A stretch of DNA of 64,000 nucleotides, from assembly GCA_014192625.1 (NCBI GenBank), contig BJHM01000011.1:1-64000 (forward strand). The letters are read 5' to 3'. Source of the DNA: Planctomycetota bacterium (GTDB taxonomy: Bacteria; Planctomycetota; UBA1135; UBA2386). A model generated the notes under the pieces. That model saw only the letters and a program-made list of their open reading frames with translations, searched no databases and was not told where the DNA came from. Numbering within the stretch: the first letter of the stretch is position 1; each line of letters begins with the position of its first letter. Positions 17,695 to 27,535 of the stretch are shown here, one piece after another. A program made the position numbers and the translations under genes.

Positions 17695-20600
17695 TTGATC
17701 ACGGAAATCAGATCGAAACCTCTGCTAATCATGCTCGCCGTGCTCCTTGGCTGCGGCGCTTTCCAGGTCAGTGGACCTGCTGTTTCTGAGCGGCTGAACG
17801 AGGTTCACTATAACCGTGATATCCGTCCGATCTTGGCTGAGGCGTGCTTTCCGTGCCACGGACCCGATCCCGCGAGTCGCAAGGCCAAGATGCGCTTTGA
17901 CCGTGAGGAAAGTTTCTTCGAAAAACGCGAACACGGTCAAGTAGTCGTAAAAGGGCAGCCATTGGCAAGCTTGCTGTATCAGCGCATCAGCACTGATGAC
18001 AAAAGCGATGTCATGCCGCCGCTGGACGCGCATGTGCAATTAAAGCCAGCGCAAAAAATGCTGTTGCGTGCTTGGATAGAGCAAGGGGCGGAGTGGCAAA
18101 AACATTGGGCGTTCTTAGTTCCCGATCGTCCGCCAGTGCCGAAGGTCAGTGATGAGATCTGGGTGCGCAATCCCATTGACGGATATGTACTAGCTGCTAT
18201 CGAGGCGAAAAATCTTCACCCGACACCCGAGGCAGATCGTCGAACCTTAGCGCGGCGATTGAGTTTGGATCTGACCGGATTACCGCCAACGCCGGCAATG
18301 GTTGATGATTTTGTCGCCGATTCGGGTGCTTTGGCCTATGAGCGATTGGTCGATCGGCTGATCGCTGACCCGCATTATGGGGAGCATCGCGCACGTTACT
18401 GGCTTGACGCCGCGCGCTATGCGGACACCCATGGCAATCATTTTGATAACTATCGTGAAATGTGGCCTTACCGCGACTGGGTAATCAACGCATTCAATAC
18501 CAACCAGAAGTTCGATCAGTTCACTATTGAGCAGATTGCAGGCGATTTGCTACCCAATCCAACCAAGCAGCAGCGGATCGCCACGGGTTTCCATCGCTGT
18601 AACATGACCACGAATGAAGGTGGCACGATCGATGCGGAGAACCTCGCTGGTTATGCGCGCGATCGAGTCGAGACAACGTCATGGGTCTGGCTCGGCCTGA
18701 CTGCCAATTGTGCGGTATGCCACGATCACAAGTTTGATCCGATTTCGCAGCGGGATTTTTACGCTATGAGTGCGTATTTTACGAACACCACACAGCCGGG
18801 AACGGATGGCAACGTCAAGGACTCGCCGCCGATTTTGCGGATAGCGAAAATGGCTGACGAAAAGCGCGCAGATGATTTGCCAGAAAACATCAAAGCTGCA
18901 AGACTTTCGATCGACCAAATAAGAAGCGAAGCCCGTGCTCAATTCGACACATGGCTCACAACTTCGACAGTGGAAACTTGGGGCAAATCGATCAGCAAGG
19001 ATGAATCGCCCGATACCTTTTTACCCCTAAACAACAGCGCTGCAGAAAAAGCACTTGATGGCTTCGCAGGAAGCACTGTTCTTGCAGCGTCTGTGAAAGG
19101 CCTTGTTGAAATGGATGAAAGTGGTCCATTTGGGCCTGCGATTTCATTAAGTGGAAACGTTGAAATCAGCTATCCAGCAGAGGTGGGTGATTTTGACGGC
19201 GAAAATTCTTTTTCGGTAAGTTGTTGGGTTAAGGTGGCGAAGGATTCGCAAGAAGGCGCGCTGTTTGGCCGGATAGACAATGACAACGGTTCGCGCGGCT
19301 GGAACCTGTGGTTGCAGGGGGATGAGCTTGCCACCCATTTGATCCACCATTGGGGCGACGACGCTTTGAAGGTGCACACAAGAGACAGTCAGGTAAAGCG
19401 CGATACATGGCAGCATGTCTGCATCACTTACGATGGCAGGAAAAAGGCTGCTGGGCTGAAGATCTATGTTGATGGCAAGAATAACAAAGCTATCGTCGAC
19501 GCTGACACGCTGAAAGGGAGCACAAATACCGGCGTGCCTTTTAAGTTGACCAGTGTTGCAGGTGCTAATTCTGACGCGGCATTATGGACCGGCAATTCTT
19601 CAGGTGGCCCAGCGGGATACACTAAGTGTGCCGAAGAAAACGGCAGTTATAGATTGAGCGGGCCTAGCGATGTGGCGTACGGCGCTAACGGAAATTTTGT
19701 TTACCTCCGCAACCAAAATGGTGTAATTGAATTCAATAATGCAACATTTGGCGACCCGCTCTCAGGGGTCGGAAAAGCTGGGTATTTTAAGTCAGAGAAC
19801 CTCACCGGTATCGCCACCAGTAAGGTCTCGGTCCAGCAAATAAAGTTTTACAACCACGTTATCACTGATGAAGACATATCGCGCCAGGCAGTCTCTGTGG
19901 AGATTCAAAAGTTGTTGTCGATCGCCCCGGCGCAACGCGACAAGCAAACTGCCGACCAGATTTTTCAGCTGTTGAATGGAGCAAGCGCGGGCTTAGTAAA
20001 GGAGCAACAGTTACTAACTGTACTGGAAGCAGAGTTGAAGGCGATTGATGAACGCTCCATTGTGACTCACATACAGGTCGAAAAAGCCGAAAAGGCGATG
20101 GCCTTTATTCTGTTGCGCGGCGAATACGACAAGCGCGGTGAGCAGGTTGAGCCAGGTGTGTTCCACGCTTTGCATCCGCAAGCTCTGGACGCACCGAAAA
20201 ACCGCTTGGGATTAGCGCAGTGGTTGATCGCTCCCGACAATGGCCTCACGCCGCGTGTAATCGTAAACCGATTGTGGCAGGAGATCTTTGGCGATGGCAT
20301 CGTAAAGACCAGTGAAGACTTTGGCGTGATGGGCGATGCCCCGTCAAATCCTGCTTTGCTCGACTGGCTTGCAGCTGAGTTTCGCTCGGACTGGGACTAC
20401 CAAAGAATGGTAAAGTTGATTGTCAATTCAGCAACTTACCGCCAGTCAGCAACCGCTTCTCTGACTCAGATTGAATTAGATCCTAAGAACCGATTGCTGT
20501 CGCGTGGCCCGCGGTTTCGCATGGATGCAGAGGTGATTCGTGATTATGCGCTTTGCGTAAGCGGCCTTCTGGTTGAAACCATTGGTGGTCCAAGCGTGAA

Positions 20601-21135
20601 GCCCTATCAGCCAGACGGTGTATGGGAAGCTGTTGGAATGAATGAGAGTGATACCAAGCGGTATGTGCCAGATCACGGCGCTGCGCTATATCGCCGCAGC
20701 ATGTACTCGTTCTGGAAGCGTATGGCGCCGCCTGCATCGATGGAGATTCTTAATGCGACAAATCGAGAGACTTCTTGCCTCCGCCGTGAGCGAACCAATA
20801 CGCCTTTGCAAGCGTTGGTGACGCTCAATGATCCTCAGTTCATTGAGGCCGCTCGCGTTTTAGCCGGGCAGATCTTGCGGCAACCTGCCACTGCGCAGAT
20901 AATCGAGGCCGGTAGACGAATATTATTACGCAACTTTTCTGCTGCAGAACTTGCCTTGGTGAAGGAAAGCCATGAACGGCTCCTTGTGCATTATGGTGCT
21001 CACAATGCAGACGCAAAGGCGTTAATCGAAATCGGCGAGCACAAAACGGAAACAGGTCTTGAGGATCAAGAATTAGCCGCCATGACTATGATTTGCAATG
21101 CGCTCCTAAATCTTGATGAGGTTCTTAATAAATGA
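17695..21135 (+). CDS. Planctomycete PSCyt1-DUF1549-LamG-DUF1553 protein
   Basis: 1146 residues. A signal peptide (MITEIRSKPLL + hydrophobic stretch) is followed by the PSCyt1 cytochrome-like domain (NRDIRPILAEACFPCHGPD, CxxCH at C51-H55), then DUF1549/PSCyt2 (about 165-400; RLSLDLTGLPPTP, HRARYWLDAARYADTHG, ANCAVCHDHKFDPIS with a second CxxCH at C339-H343). A LamG/concanavalin-like jelly-roll module is inserted at about 490-740 (FSVSCWVKVA ... DTWQHVCITYDG). DUF1553/PSD1 ends the protein (RVIVNRLWQEIFGDGIV, LVTLNDPQF). These haem-associated proteins are paired with DUF1501 proteins in planctomycetes; their reaction is unknown but they are often linked to sugar or carbohydrate metabolism. TTG 17695 is chosen for its GGAG site; ATG 17731 is the alternative. 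Confidence 0.9.
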   Translation: MITEIRSKPLLIMLAVLLGCGAFQVSGPAVSERLNEVHYNRDIRPILAEACFPCHGPDPASRKAKMRFDREESFFEKREHGQVVVKGQPLASLLYQRISTDDKSDVMPPLDAHVQLKPAQKMLLRAWIEQGAEWQKHWAFLVPDRPPVPKVSDEIWVRNPIDGYVLAAIEAKNLHPTPEADRRTLARRLSLDLTGLPPTPAMVDDFVADSGALAYERLVDRLIADPHYGEHRARYWLDAARYADTHGNHFDNYREMWPYRDWVINAFNTNQKFDQFTIEQIAGDLLPNPTKQQRIATGFHRCNMTTNEGGTIDAENLAGYARDRVETTSWVWLGLTANCAVCHDHKFDPISQRDFYAMSAYFTNTTQPGTDGNVKDSPPILRIAKMADEKRADDLPENIKAARLSIDQIRSEARAQFDTWLTTSTVETWGKSISKDESPDTFLPLNNSAAEKALDGFAGSTVLAASVKGLVEMDESGPFGPAISLSGNVEISYPAEVGDFDGENSFSVSCWVKVAKDSQEGALFGRIDNDNGSRGWNLWLQGDELATHLIHHWGDDALKVHTRDSQVKRDTWQHVCITYDGRKKAAGLKIYVDGKNNKAIVDADTLKGSTNTGVPFKLTSVAGANSDAALWTGNSSGGPAGYTKCAEENGSYRLSGPSDVAYGANGNFVYLRNQNGVIEFNNATFGDPLSGVGKAGYFKSENLTGIATSKVSVQQIKFYNHVITDEDISRQAVSVEIQKLLSIAPAQRDKQTADQIFQLLNGASAGLVKEQQLLTVLEAELKAIDERSIVTHIQVEKAEKAMAFILLRGEYDKRGEQVEPGVFHALHPQALDAPKNRLGLAQWLIAPDNGLTPRVIVNRLWQEIFGDGIVKTSEDFGVMGDAPSNPALLDWLAAEFRSDWDYQRMVKLIVNSATYRQSATASLTQIELDPKNRLLSRGPRFRMDAEVIRDYALCVSGLLVETIGGPSVKPYQPDGVWEAVGMNESDTKRYVPDHGAALYRRSMYSFWKRMAPPASMEILNATNRETSCLRRERTNTPLQALVTLNDPQFIEAARVLAGQILRQPATAQIIEAGRRILLRNFSAAELALVKESHERLLVHYGAHNADAKALIEIGEHKTETGLEDQELAAMTMICNALLNLDEVLNK

Positions 21136-22646
21136 ATGTTTTCAATCGAGAATCTAATCAAGATTTTTATCCGTTAGATTCACAGCGAGATAAAAATAGT
21201 TTGCAAACCCGCCGCACTTTTCTGTGCCGAGGCATGGGGGGGATCGGCAGTGCAGCGCTGGCCTCCATGGTTGGCCCTAATGGTAGTAATCTAAGGGCAG
21301 CAGTCTCTGAAGACCAGCATGGTGAGCATCGCGCACAGGGGCCACATTTCGCGCCAAGGGCAAAGCATGTGATTTACCTTCACATGGTTGGTGGGCCTTC
21401 GCAGCTCGACCTGTTCGATCACAAGCCAAAACTGCATGAATGGTATGATAAGGACCTGCCTGAGTCGGTCCGAGCCGGTCAGCGTCTTACAACGATGACC
21501 TCAGGCCAGACCCGTTTTCCTATTGCGCCGTCTAAGTTTTCTTTCACCCGTCGTGGTGAATGTGGCATGTGGATGAACGATTTGCTGCCACATCTTGGTC
21601 AGGTTTCTGACCAGATCTGCTGGATGCGTTCGCTAAATACAGAAGCGATCAATCACGAGCCAGCAATGAGCCAGATGCAAACTGGCAACCAAGTGACCGG
21701 CAGGCCTTGCTTGGGCGCTTGGGTTTCTTACGGGCTTGGCTCATTAAATAAGAATCTACCAACTTTCGTCGTAATGGTTGCAACGCCATCGAACCGCGAA
21801 CAGGAGCAGGCGATTTCTGGTCGGGTATGGTCGTCAGGTTACTTGCCAGGAATCCATGCTGGGGTGTCATTCCGCTCACAGGGCGATCCTATTTTGTTCA
21901 TCAATAATCCTGCGGGGGTCAGCAGATCTGCGCGTCGGATCACCTTAGACAGTATTCTCGGGATGAACCAAATCGCGGCTCAAAAATTTGGTGATCTTGA
22001 GACCCAGACACGAATTGGCCAATACGAAATGGCGTATCGGATGCAATCTAGCGTTCCGGAGTTGACGGCTATTGATACAGAACCTGCCAGCACATACCAG
22101 CTATATGGTGATGACGCAAAAAAACCTGGTACATTTGCCAATTCTGCTCTGATGGCCCGCCGCCTAGTTGAGCGCGGTGTTCGATTTGTGCAGGTGTATC
22201 ACAACAACTGGGATCACCATGGCAACGTTGCTGGGCGGATGCCTAGCCAGTGTAAGGATATCGACCAGGCCTGCGCTGGGTTGATCACGGATCTTAAGCA
22301 GCGAGGCATGTTGGATGACACGCTGGTCATTTGGGGCGGCGAGTTTGGTCGCACGGTGTATTCGCAGGGTGGAGTAGCCAAAGATAATTATGGGCGGGAT
22401 CATCACCCGCGCTGTTTCACAATGTGGATGGCGGGCGGAGGTGTGAATGCCGGGCATATCCACGGGGAGACGGACGATTTTAGTTATCAAATTGTAAATG
22501 ACCCGATCCACGTGCGTGACTTTCACGCGACCATACTAAACCAACTCGGATTTGACCATGAACGTCTGACCTACCGCTATCAGGGTCTTGACTCGCGCTT
22601 GACTGGGGTTGAAAAAGCAGCAGTTATAAGAGCGTTGCTCGCCTAA
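21132..22646 (+). CDS. DUF1501 protein with Tat-like signal
   Basis: 504 residues. The N-terminus has a twin-arginine signal (RRTFLCRGMGG followed by IGSAALASMVG), so it is probably exported folded. The DUF1501 domain (alkaline-phosphatase-superfamily-like fold) includes KHVIYLHMVGGPSQLDLFDHKP, the SVGL/GSLNKNLPTFVVM region, ALMARRLVERGVRFVQVYHNNWDHHG, DTLVIWGGEFGRT and GRDHHPRCFTMWMAGGGV, with His/Asp-rich motifs that would bind metals. Its ATG overlaps the TGA of the PSCyt1 gene (ATGA, 21132-21135), so the two are translationally coupled. Function is unproven; sulfatase-like or phosphatase-like chemistry has been suggested for the superfamily. Confidence 0.92.
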   Translation: MNVFNRESNQDFYPLDSQRDKNSLQTRRTFLCRGMGGIGSAALASMVGPNGSNLRAAVSEDQHGEHRAQGPHFAPRAKHVIYLHMVGGPSQLDLFDHKPKLHEWYDKDLPESVRAGQRLTTMTSGQTRFPIAPSKFSFTRRGECGMWMNDLLPHLGQVSDQICWMRSLNTEAINHEPAMSQMQTGNQVTGRPCLGAWVSYGLGSLNKNLPTFVVMVATPSNREQEQAISGRVWSSGYLPGIHAGVSFRSQGDPILFINNPAGVSRSARRITLDSILGMNQIAAQKFGDLETQTRIGQYEMAYRMQSSVPELTAIDTEPASTYQLYGDDAKKPGTFANSALMARRLVERGVRFVQVYHNNWDHHGNVAGRMPSQCKDIDQACAGLITDLKQRGMLDDTLVIWGGEFGRTVYSQGGVAKDNYGRDHHPRCFTMWMAGGGVNAGHIHGETDDFSYQIVNDPIHVRDFHATILNQLGFDHERLTYRYQGLDSRLTGVEKAAVIRALLA

Positions 22647-22937
22647 AATTGTTATTTGGTAAAAAGTTTCATCGCAAGTTATGCATTCTAAAATATGCTC
22701 AAGATATATTTTTTTATAGTCTAGCATCAATAAATCCCGACCAAACCAAGCAAAGAATTTGAGGTTGTATGTTTTACCTGAGACAACTTTGAAGACGCAG
22801 ATTGATAATTACATGGTGAGGTAGTTGTTTTTAATCGCCGTGCAATTGCTCTTGTGAGTGTTCCTTTTGTGAAAGCTTTGAGAAATCTTTAGACTCAAAC
22901 TTGACGCGCGCTTCTGCTACCAGAAGACTCAGACAAT
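22647..22937. other. AT-rich non-coding spacer
   Basis: 291 bp of strongly AT-rich DNA between the DUF1501 and glucosidase genes. It presumably holds the promoter of the latter. No hairpin with a T run and no RNA gene was recognised. Confidence 0.4.
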
Positions 22938-25709
22938 ATGAAGCCAGACAGCGTGGGTGCGCGTGAAGCCATCAAGGGTGTGGATGTTGTCAGCATGCCT
23001 TCACACGCAGGACCGGAAGCGTCGGCGAAGTTTGTTGCCGCTGGCGATGCTGAAAGTCTGCGCCTCGAAGAGGATGCTGCGCGCGCTAAAAATTGGAAGC
23101 GCTGGGGCCCGTATCTTTCCGAGCGACAATGGGGCACGGTGCGCGAAGATTACTCGGATGAAGGCAGCTGTTGGTCTTACTTTTCACACGATCACGCGCG
23201 AAGCCGTGCATACCGATGGGGTGAAGATGGCCTGCTTGGCATCACAGACCGCGAGTGCCGGCTCTGTTTTTCTATCGCTCTCTGGAATGGCAAAGACCCG
23301 TTTTTAAAGGAACGACTGTTCGGACTCACCGGACCTGAAGGCAACCACGGCGAAGACGTAAAGGAAGTCTATCACTACTTAGACGCTGTGCCGACATCAT
23401 CTTATTTGAAAGCCTTATATCGATACCCGCAGGCGGAGTTCCCATATCAAAAGTTATTAGACGAAAACCAAAAGCGCGGGCGAGATAGAGCCGAGTTTGA
23501 AATTGCCGAAACCGGCGTATTTGCCGAAAACCGATTCTTTGATATCATTGCGGAGTATGCTAAGAGCGGTCCGGATGACATTCTGATTCGATTAACTGTC
23601 ACGAACCATGGGCCGGAGGCAGCCGTTCTGCATGTGTTGCCGACGCTCTGGTTTCGAAACACATGGTCTTGGGGCGGCGATTACGAAGGAGACTGGCCTA
23701 AACCAACCCTGGTGGCGAAGGGGCCACTCGCAGTGTTGGCCAATCACGTGACCCTTGGCAAGTATCAGCTAAATGCCAAACCTCTGGCCGGAAGCGCTGT
23801 TCCCGAAATTCTATTTACAGAAAATGAGACGAATGACGGCCGTTTGTTTGGCACAGCCAGTGCTTCACCGTACGTAAAGGACGCATTTCATTCTTATATT
23901 ATCGATGGCAATTTGGCCTCGGTAAACCCTGATAAATCAGGTACAAAGGCGGCTATTCATTATCGGCTGGAATTGGCCAAAGGTGCCGCTGCGACGATCG
24001 ATTTGAGGTTGGCGAGTGAAGCGGAAGGTTCTGAGGATCCGTTTAGCGAAACTTATCAGGCGGTTTTTGATCTACGCAGATCTGAAGCGGAGATCTTTTA
24101 TCGCAGTCGGCTACCACAAGAACTCGCGCCAGTTGAAGCAAATGTTTGTCGGCAGGCTTACGCCGGGTTGCTGTGGTCGAAACAATTTTATCATTACGTA
24201 GTCAGTGAGTGGTTAGCCGGAGATCCAAAACAGCCGTTACCGTCTGATAAGCGTAAGTCTGGGCGTAATGCCGATTGGCCGCATATTTTTAATCGTGACG
24301 TGATATCGATGCCGGATAAGTGGGAGTATCCGTGGTATGCCGCTTGGGATCTCGCCTTTCACATGATCCCCATGGCTAAAATAGACCCGCAATTTGCCAA
24401 AGAACAACTTCTGCTGCTACTGCGCGAGTGGTACATGCACCCAAGCGGTCAGATTCCAGCGTATGAGTTTGCGCTTGGAGATGTAAACCCGCCGGTCCAC
24501 GCTTGGGCATGCTGGCGCGTTTATAAAATGACCGGTCGACGCGGGCGACGCGATCGCGTTTTTTTAGCGCGTATTTTTCAGAAACTACTCATCAACTTTA
24601 CTTGGTGGGTGAACCGGAAGGACGTTGGCGGCAAGCACATCTTTAGCGGCGGCTTTCTTGGACTCGACAACATCGGCGTCTTTGATCGCTCACAGCCGCT
24701 TCCGACTGGTGGCACGCTTGAGCAATCCGATGGAACTGCTTGGATGGCTTTTTATTGCGCGACGATGCTCGCCATTGCCCTCGAACTCGCAATTGATGAT
24801 CCTGCATACGAAGATGTCGCATCGAAATTCTTCGAGCATTTCGTAGCGATTGCAGAGGCAATGAACACCCTTGGTGGCACGGGCCTGTGGGATGAGCAGG
24901 ACGGATTCTATTACGATCAACTTCACTTGGACGGGGAAAGCCACCCACTGCGGATCCGTTCCATGGTTGGAATTATCCCACTGTTTACAGCAGAGTTAAT
25001 TGATGATGCAGTGTTAAACCGGTTGCCCGGTTTCAAAAAGCGATTGCAATGGTTTCTAAAATATCGAAAGAGTTTTGCGCTACATTTTATGCAAGCATCC
25101 GAATGCAGCACTTACTCAGATTCGCCGCGACTATTGCTAGCGATCCCAAGCAAGGAGCGGTTAGCAAAAGTCTTAAAAGTTGTGCTTGACGAGAAAGAGT
25201 TCCTTTCGCCATTCGGCATCCGCTCGCTCTCGCGGTTTCATGAAGACCACCCTTTCAAACTTGTTGTAAAAAACAAGGAGTATAAGGTCGCTTATCTGCC
25301 CGGCGAATCTGATAGCGCTATTTTCGGTGGAAACTCAAACTGGCGAGGACCAATTTGGTTCCCGGTAAATTTTTTGCTGATCGAGGCGCTCGAGCGTTAC
25401 CACTATTACTATGGCGAAACCTTGAAGGTTGAATGCCCGACTGGTTCTGGCCAGATGATGAATTTAAAGAAGGTCGCAGAAGAACTTACCCGTCGCCTTA
25501 CAACCATTTTTTTACCAGGGGCAGACGGCGCACGACCATTTCAGGGTGATAAGATGTCAAATCCTTCAGGGTCAAATGATGAAGATTTTTTATTATTTCA
25601 TGAATACTTTCATGGCGACACGGGAAAGGGCCTTGGCGCTTCTCATCAAACCGGTTGGACCGCCCTCGTTGCAAGTTGTCTTGAAGATCGCGCTCGTCAT
25701 CAGAACTGA
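22938..25709 (+). CDS. GH63/MGH1-type glucosidase-like protein
   Basis: 923 residues with no signal peptide, so cytoplasmic. The N-terminal beta-rich part carries RAKNWKRWGPYLSERQWGTVREDYS and GNHGEDVKEVYHYLDAVPTSSY, conserved in bacterial MGH1-type GH63 relatives. The (alpha/alpha)6 barrel includes DKWEYPWYAAWDLAFHMIPMAKIDP (the WD region holding the predicted acid), WHPSGQIPAYEF-like and WMAFYCATMLAIALELA helices, and NWRGPIWFPVNFLLIEALERYHYYYG near the C-terminus. Related enzymes hydrolyse alpha-glucosides such as mannosyl- or glucosyl-glycerate or trim glucose from oligosaccharides; the substrate here is unknown. It stands alone in the AT-rich block. Confidence 0.8.
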   Translation: MKPDSVGAREAIKGVDVVSMPSHAGPEASAKFVAAGDAESLRLEEDAARAKNWKRWGPYLSERQWGTVREDYSDEGSCWSYFSHDHARSRAYRWGEDGLLGITDRECRLCFSIALWNGKDPFLKERLFGLTGPEGNHGEDVKEVYHYLDAVPTSSYLKALYRYPQAEFPYQKLLDENQKRGRDRAEFEIAETGVFAENRFFDIIAEYAKSGPDDILIRLTVTNHGPEAAVLHVLPTLWFRNTWSWGGDYEGDWPKPTLVAKGPLAVLANHVTLGKYQLNAKPLAGSAVPEILFTENETNDGRLFGTASASPYVKDAFHSYIIDGNLASVNPDKSGTKAAIHYRLELAKGAAATIDLRLASEAEGSEDPFSETYQAVFDLRRSEAEIFYRSRLPQELAPVEANVCRQAYAGLLWSKQFYHYVVSEWLAGDPKQPLPSDKRKSGRNADWPHIFNRDVISMPDKWEYPWYAAWDLAFHMIPMAKIDPQFAKEQLLLLLREWYMHPSGQIPAYEFALGDVNPPVHAWACWRVYKMTGRRGRRDRVFLARIFQKLLINFTWWVNRKDVGGKHIFSGGFLGLDNIGVFDRSQPLPTGGTLEQSDGTAWMAFYCATMLAIALELAIDDPAYEDVASKFFEHFVAIAEAMNTLGGTGLWDEQDGFYYDQLHLDGESHPLRIRSMVGIIPLFTAELIDDAVLNRLPGFKKRLQWFLKYRKSFALHFMQASECSTYSDSPRLLLAIPSKERLAKVLKVVLDEKEFLSPFGIRSLSRFHEDHPFKLVVKNKEYKVAYLPGESDSAIFGGNSNWRGPIWFPVNFLLIEALERYHYYYGETLKVECPTGSGQMMNLKKVAEELTRRLTTIFLPGADGARPFQGDKMSNPSGSNDEDFLLFHEYFHGDTGKGLGASHQTGWTALVASCLEDRARHQN

Positions 25710-25775
25710 TAATTAGATATCTTCAGACAATTTTATAAAGAATTATATACGACTTATATGGTCATAAAAGCCAGT

Positions 25776-27161
25776 TTAATTTTTGCGCAACTTGTTTGCA
25801 GCATTGTATGCAGCGACTTTGTAGCACTCGGCAAGCGTCGGGTAGTTGAAAACAGTCTCTAAGAAGTAATCAAGTCCGCCGCCAAGCGTCAACACGGCCT
25901 GGCCAATGTGAATCAGTTCGGTTGCCTGTGTGCCGATGCAGTGGACACCTAGAAGTTTGCGAGTCTCTGAATGAAAGATCATTTTGAAGAAGCCGCTGCT
26001 ATCGTTAAGTATGTTACCGCGGGCGATCTCTGCATAGCGAGCTACGCCTATCTCATAAGGAACTTTACTGGCGGTAAGCTCTTGCTCGGTAGCACCTACC
26101 AATGAAATTTCGGGGATCGAATAGATTCCGTAAGGCAGTCCCGCAGGAGTTGGAGCTGCTACAACGCCAAACATCGCGCATGCAGCAAGTTTGCCCTGTT
26201 CAGAACTAGTCGAAGCGAGAGCTGGAAAGCCGATAACATCCCCTGCCGCATAAATATTTGGGGTAGTTGTCTGGTAGTTTTCGTTGACCTTGAGCCGGCC
26301 TCGAGCGTCAGCACTGATCCCAGCCTTGTCGATTGCCAGTTGTCCAGTAGCGCCTATGCGACCGATCGAGAAAAGCACAGCATCAACTTCGACATGTTTG
26401 CCACTGTCAAGTTCTATCGCAACGCTCTGTTTGCCCTCAATGCGATGAATGTTTTTCACAGACTCGCCAAACCGAAAGTTTACCCTTTTTTGGCGCAATT
26501 GGTGCAGCAGTTCGTCAATGATTTCTATGTCGCAAAATTCGAGCGGTCGTTGATTGCGATCAATGAGGGTGACTTTGACGCCGAGCTCAGCAAACATCGA
26601 GGCATATTCAATACCAATTACACCGCCGCCGATGATTGCTAGCGATACAGGCAGCTTTGGAATTTGCATGATGTCATCACTGGTAAAGATTACTTCATGG
26701 TCGTTGTCAATTGGCGGAGCTGCTGGGCTGCTGCCCGATGCGATGAGAATAAAGTCTGCGGTTACTTGGCGGTCAGTAGAGTCACATGATATTGCGACTG
26801 TGTGTGTGTCAATAAATCGCGCGCTTCCCAACAGAATATCGACGTTGTTTCGCGACATTTGGCGCGCGATGACTTGAAGTTCGATTTCGATCACGCTGTT
26901 CACTCTGTGCATCAGCTCCTGAATAGTTGGTCGGTGCCGGTCAACCGTGGTTAATTGGGAGCTTGGGCCTGCGCAATTGAGTGACATGACGGCCTCGCGG
27001 AAGGTCTTGCTGGGTATTGTTCCAGTGTGCAAGCAGACGCCTCCCACCATTCGTGATCGTTCGACGATTGCAACTCGTTTGCCAACTTTGGCAGCCTGAA
27101 TTGCAGCGCGCTGTCCGGCCGGTCCGCTGCCAATCACAAGAAGGTCGTAGTCGTATGTCAT
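25776..27161 (-). CDS. sthA: Si-specific NAD(P)+ transhydrogenase (soluble pyridine nucleotide transhydrogenase)
   Basis: 461 residues, full length for SthA/UdhA. A flavoprotein of the pyridine nucleotide-disulfide oxidoreductase family that moves hydride between NADPH and NAD+. FAD binding at YDLLVIGSGPAGQRAAIQAAK; the active-site stretch GGVCLHTGTIPSKTFREAV has a single Cys before HxGTIPSK, as in SthA, instead of the CxxxxC redox pair of lipoamide or glutathione reductases. NAD binding at LAIIGGGVIGIEYASMFAELG; second FAD motif at TTPNIYAAGDVIGFP; dimerisation domain with VHCIGTQATELIHIGQ near the end. ATG 27161. It runs opposite to the glucosidase. Confidence 0.88.
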   Translation of the reverse strand: MTYDYDLLVIGSGPAGQRAAIQAAKVGKRVAIVERSRMVGGVCLHTGTIPSKTFREAVMSLNCAGPSSQLTTVDRHRPTIQELMHRVNSVIEIELQVIARQMSRNNVDILLGSARFIDTHTVAISCDSTDRQVTADFILIASGSSPAAPPIDNDHEVIFTSDDIMQIPKLPVSLAIIGGGVIGIEYASMFAELGVKVTLIDRNQRPLEFCDIEIIDELLHQLRQKRVNFRFGESVKNIHRIEGKQSVAIELDSGKHVEVDAVLFSIGRIGATGQLAIDKAGISADARGRLKVNENYQTTTPNIYAAGDVIGFPALASTSSEQGKLAACAMFGVVAAPTPAGLPYGIYSIPEISLVGATEQELTASKVPYEIGVARYAEIARGNILNDSSGFFKMIFHSETRKLLGVHCIGTQATELIHIGQAVLTLGGGLDYFLETVFNYPTLAECYKVAAYNAANKLRKN

Positions 27162-27535
27162 AGTCGAAATGGCTTGCAGTTGTTTTTGATTTAGCAGTCG
27201 CAGTATTCAGGAAATTTAGCACTCAAAGGTATTCTTAGTTTCGCATAAAACGTTCAGTTAGATAAGTTCTTTATCAGAATTGTCGTTTTGTTTTAAAGTT
27301 ATGATTTGTCTGTAGACTGCCGCGAAGGAATACCTTTTTTTTTGATAAAGGTTTTTAGCCATTTGGTTATTTTTTTGTTTTACCCCAAGTTCATACTTAA
27401 GATCTACTTTCTTGTTTCGGTCGCAGAATGTATCTTTGGTTTCTAGCAAATATTACGTTTTGACATTGGCAAAGATCCTTTTGCTAAAATAAAAGACTGG
27501 CTTTTTTCAAAAAGGGGGGGGGTAGTAAATATATT
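27162..27535. other. Highly AT-rich spacer with long homopolymer runs
   Basis: Upstream of both sthA (leftward) and the degenerate Asp-box gene (rightward). It contains a T9 run at about 27336 and a G9 run at 27514-27522. No other gene was recognised. Confidence 0.5.
27514..27522 (+). promoter_or_regulatory. G9 homopolymer tract 13 bases before a start codon
   Basis: Nine consecutive G bases in AT-rich DNA, ending 13 bases before ATG 27536 of a secreted-protein reading frame. Poly-G tracts in this position are prone to slipped-strand mispairing and can make expression phase-variable. Confidence 0.4.

Noticed and set aside
17478..17789. Small plus-strand frame overlapping the start of the PSCyt1 gene
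   Set aside because: No ribosome-binding site or protein-like composition, and it runs into the signal-peptide coding region in another frame.
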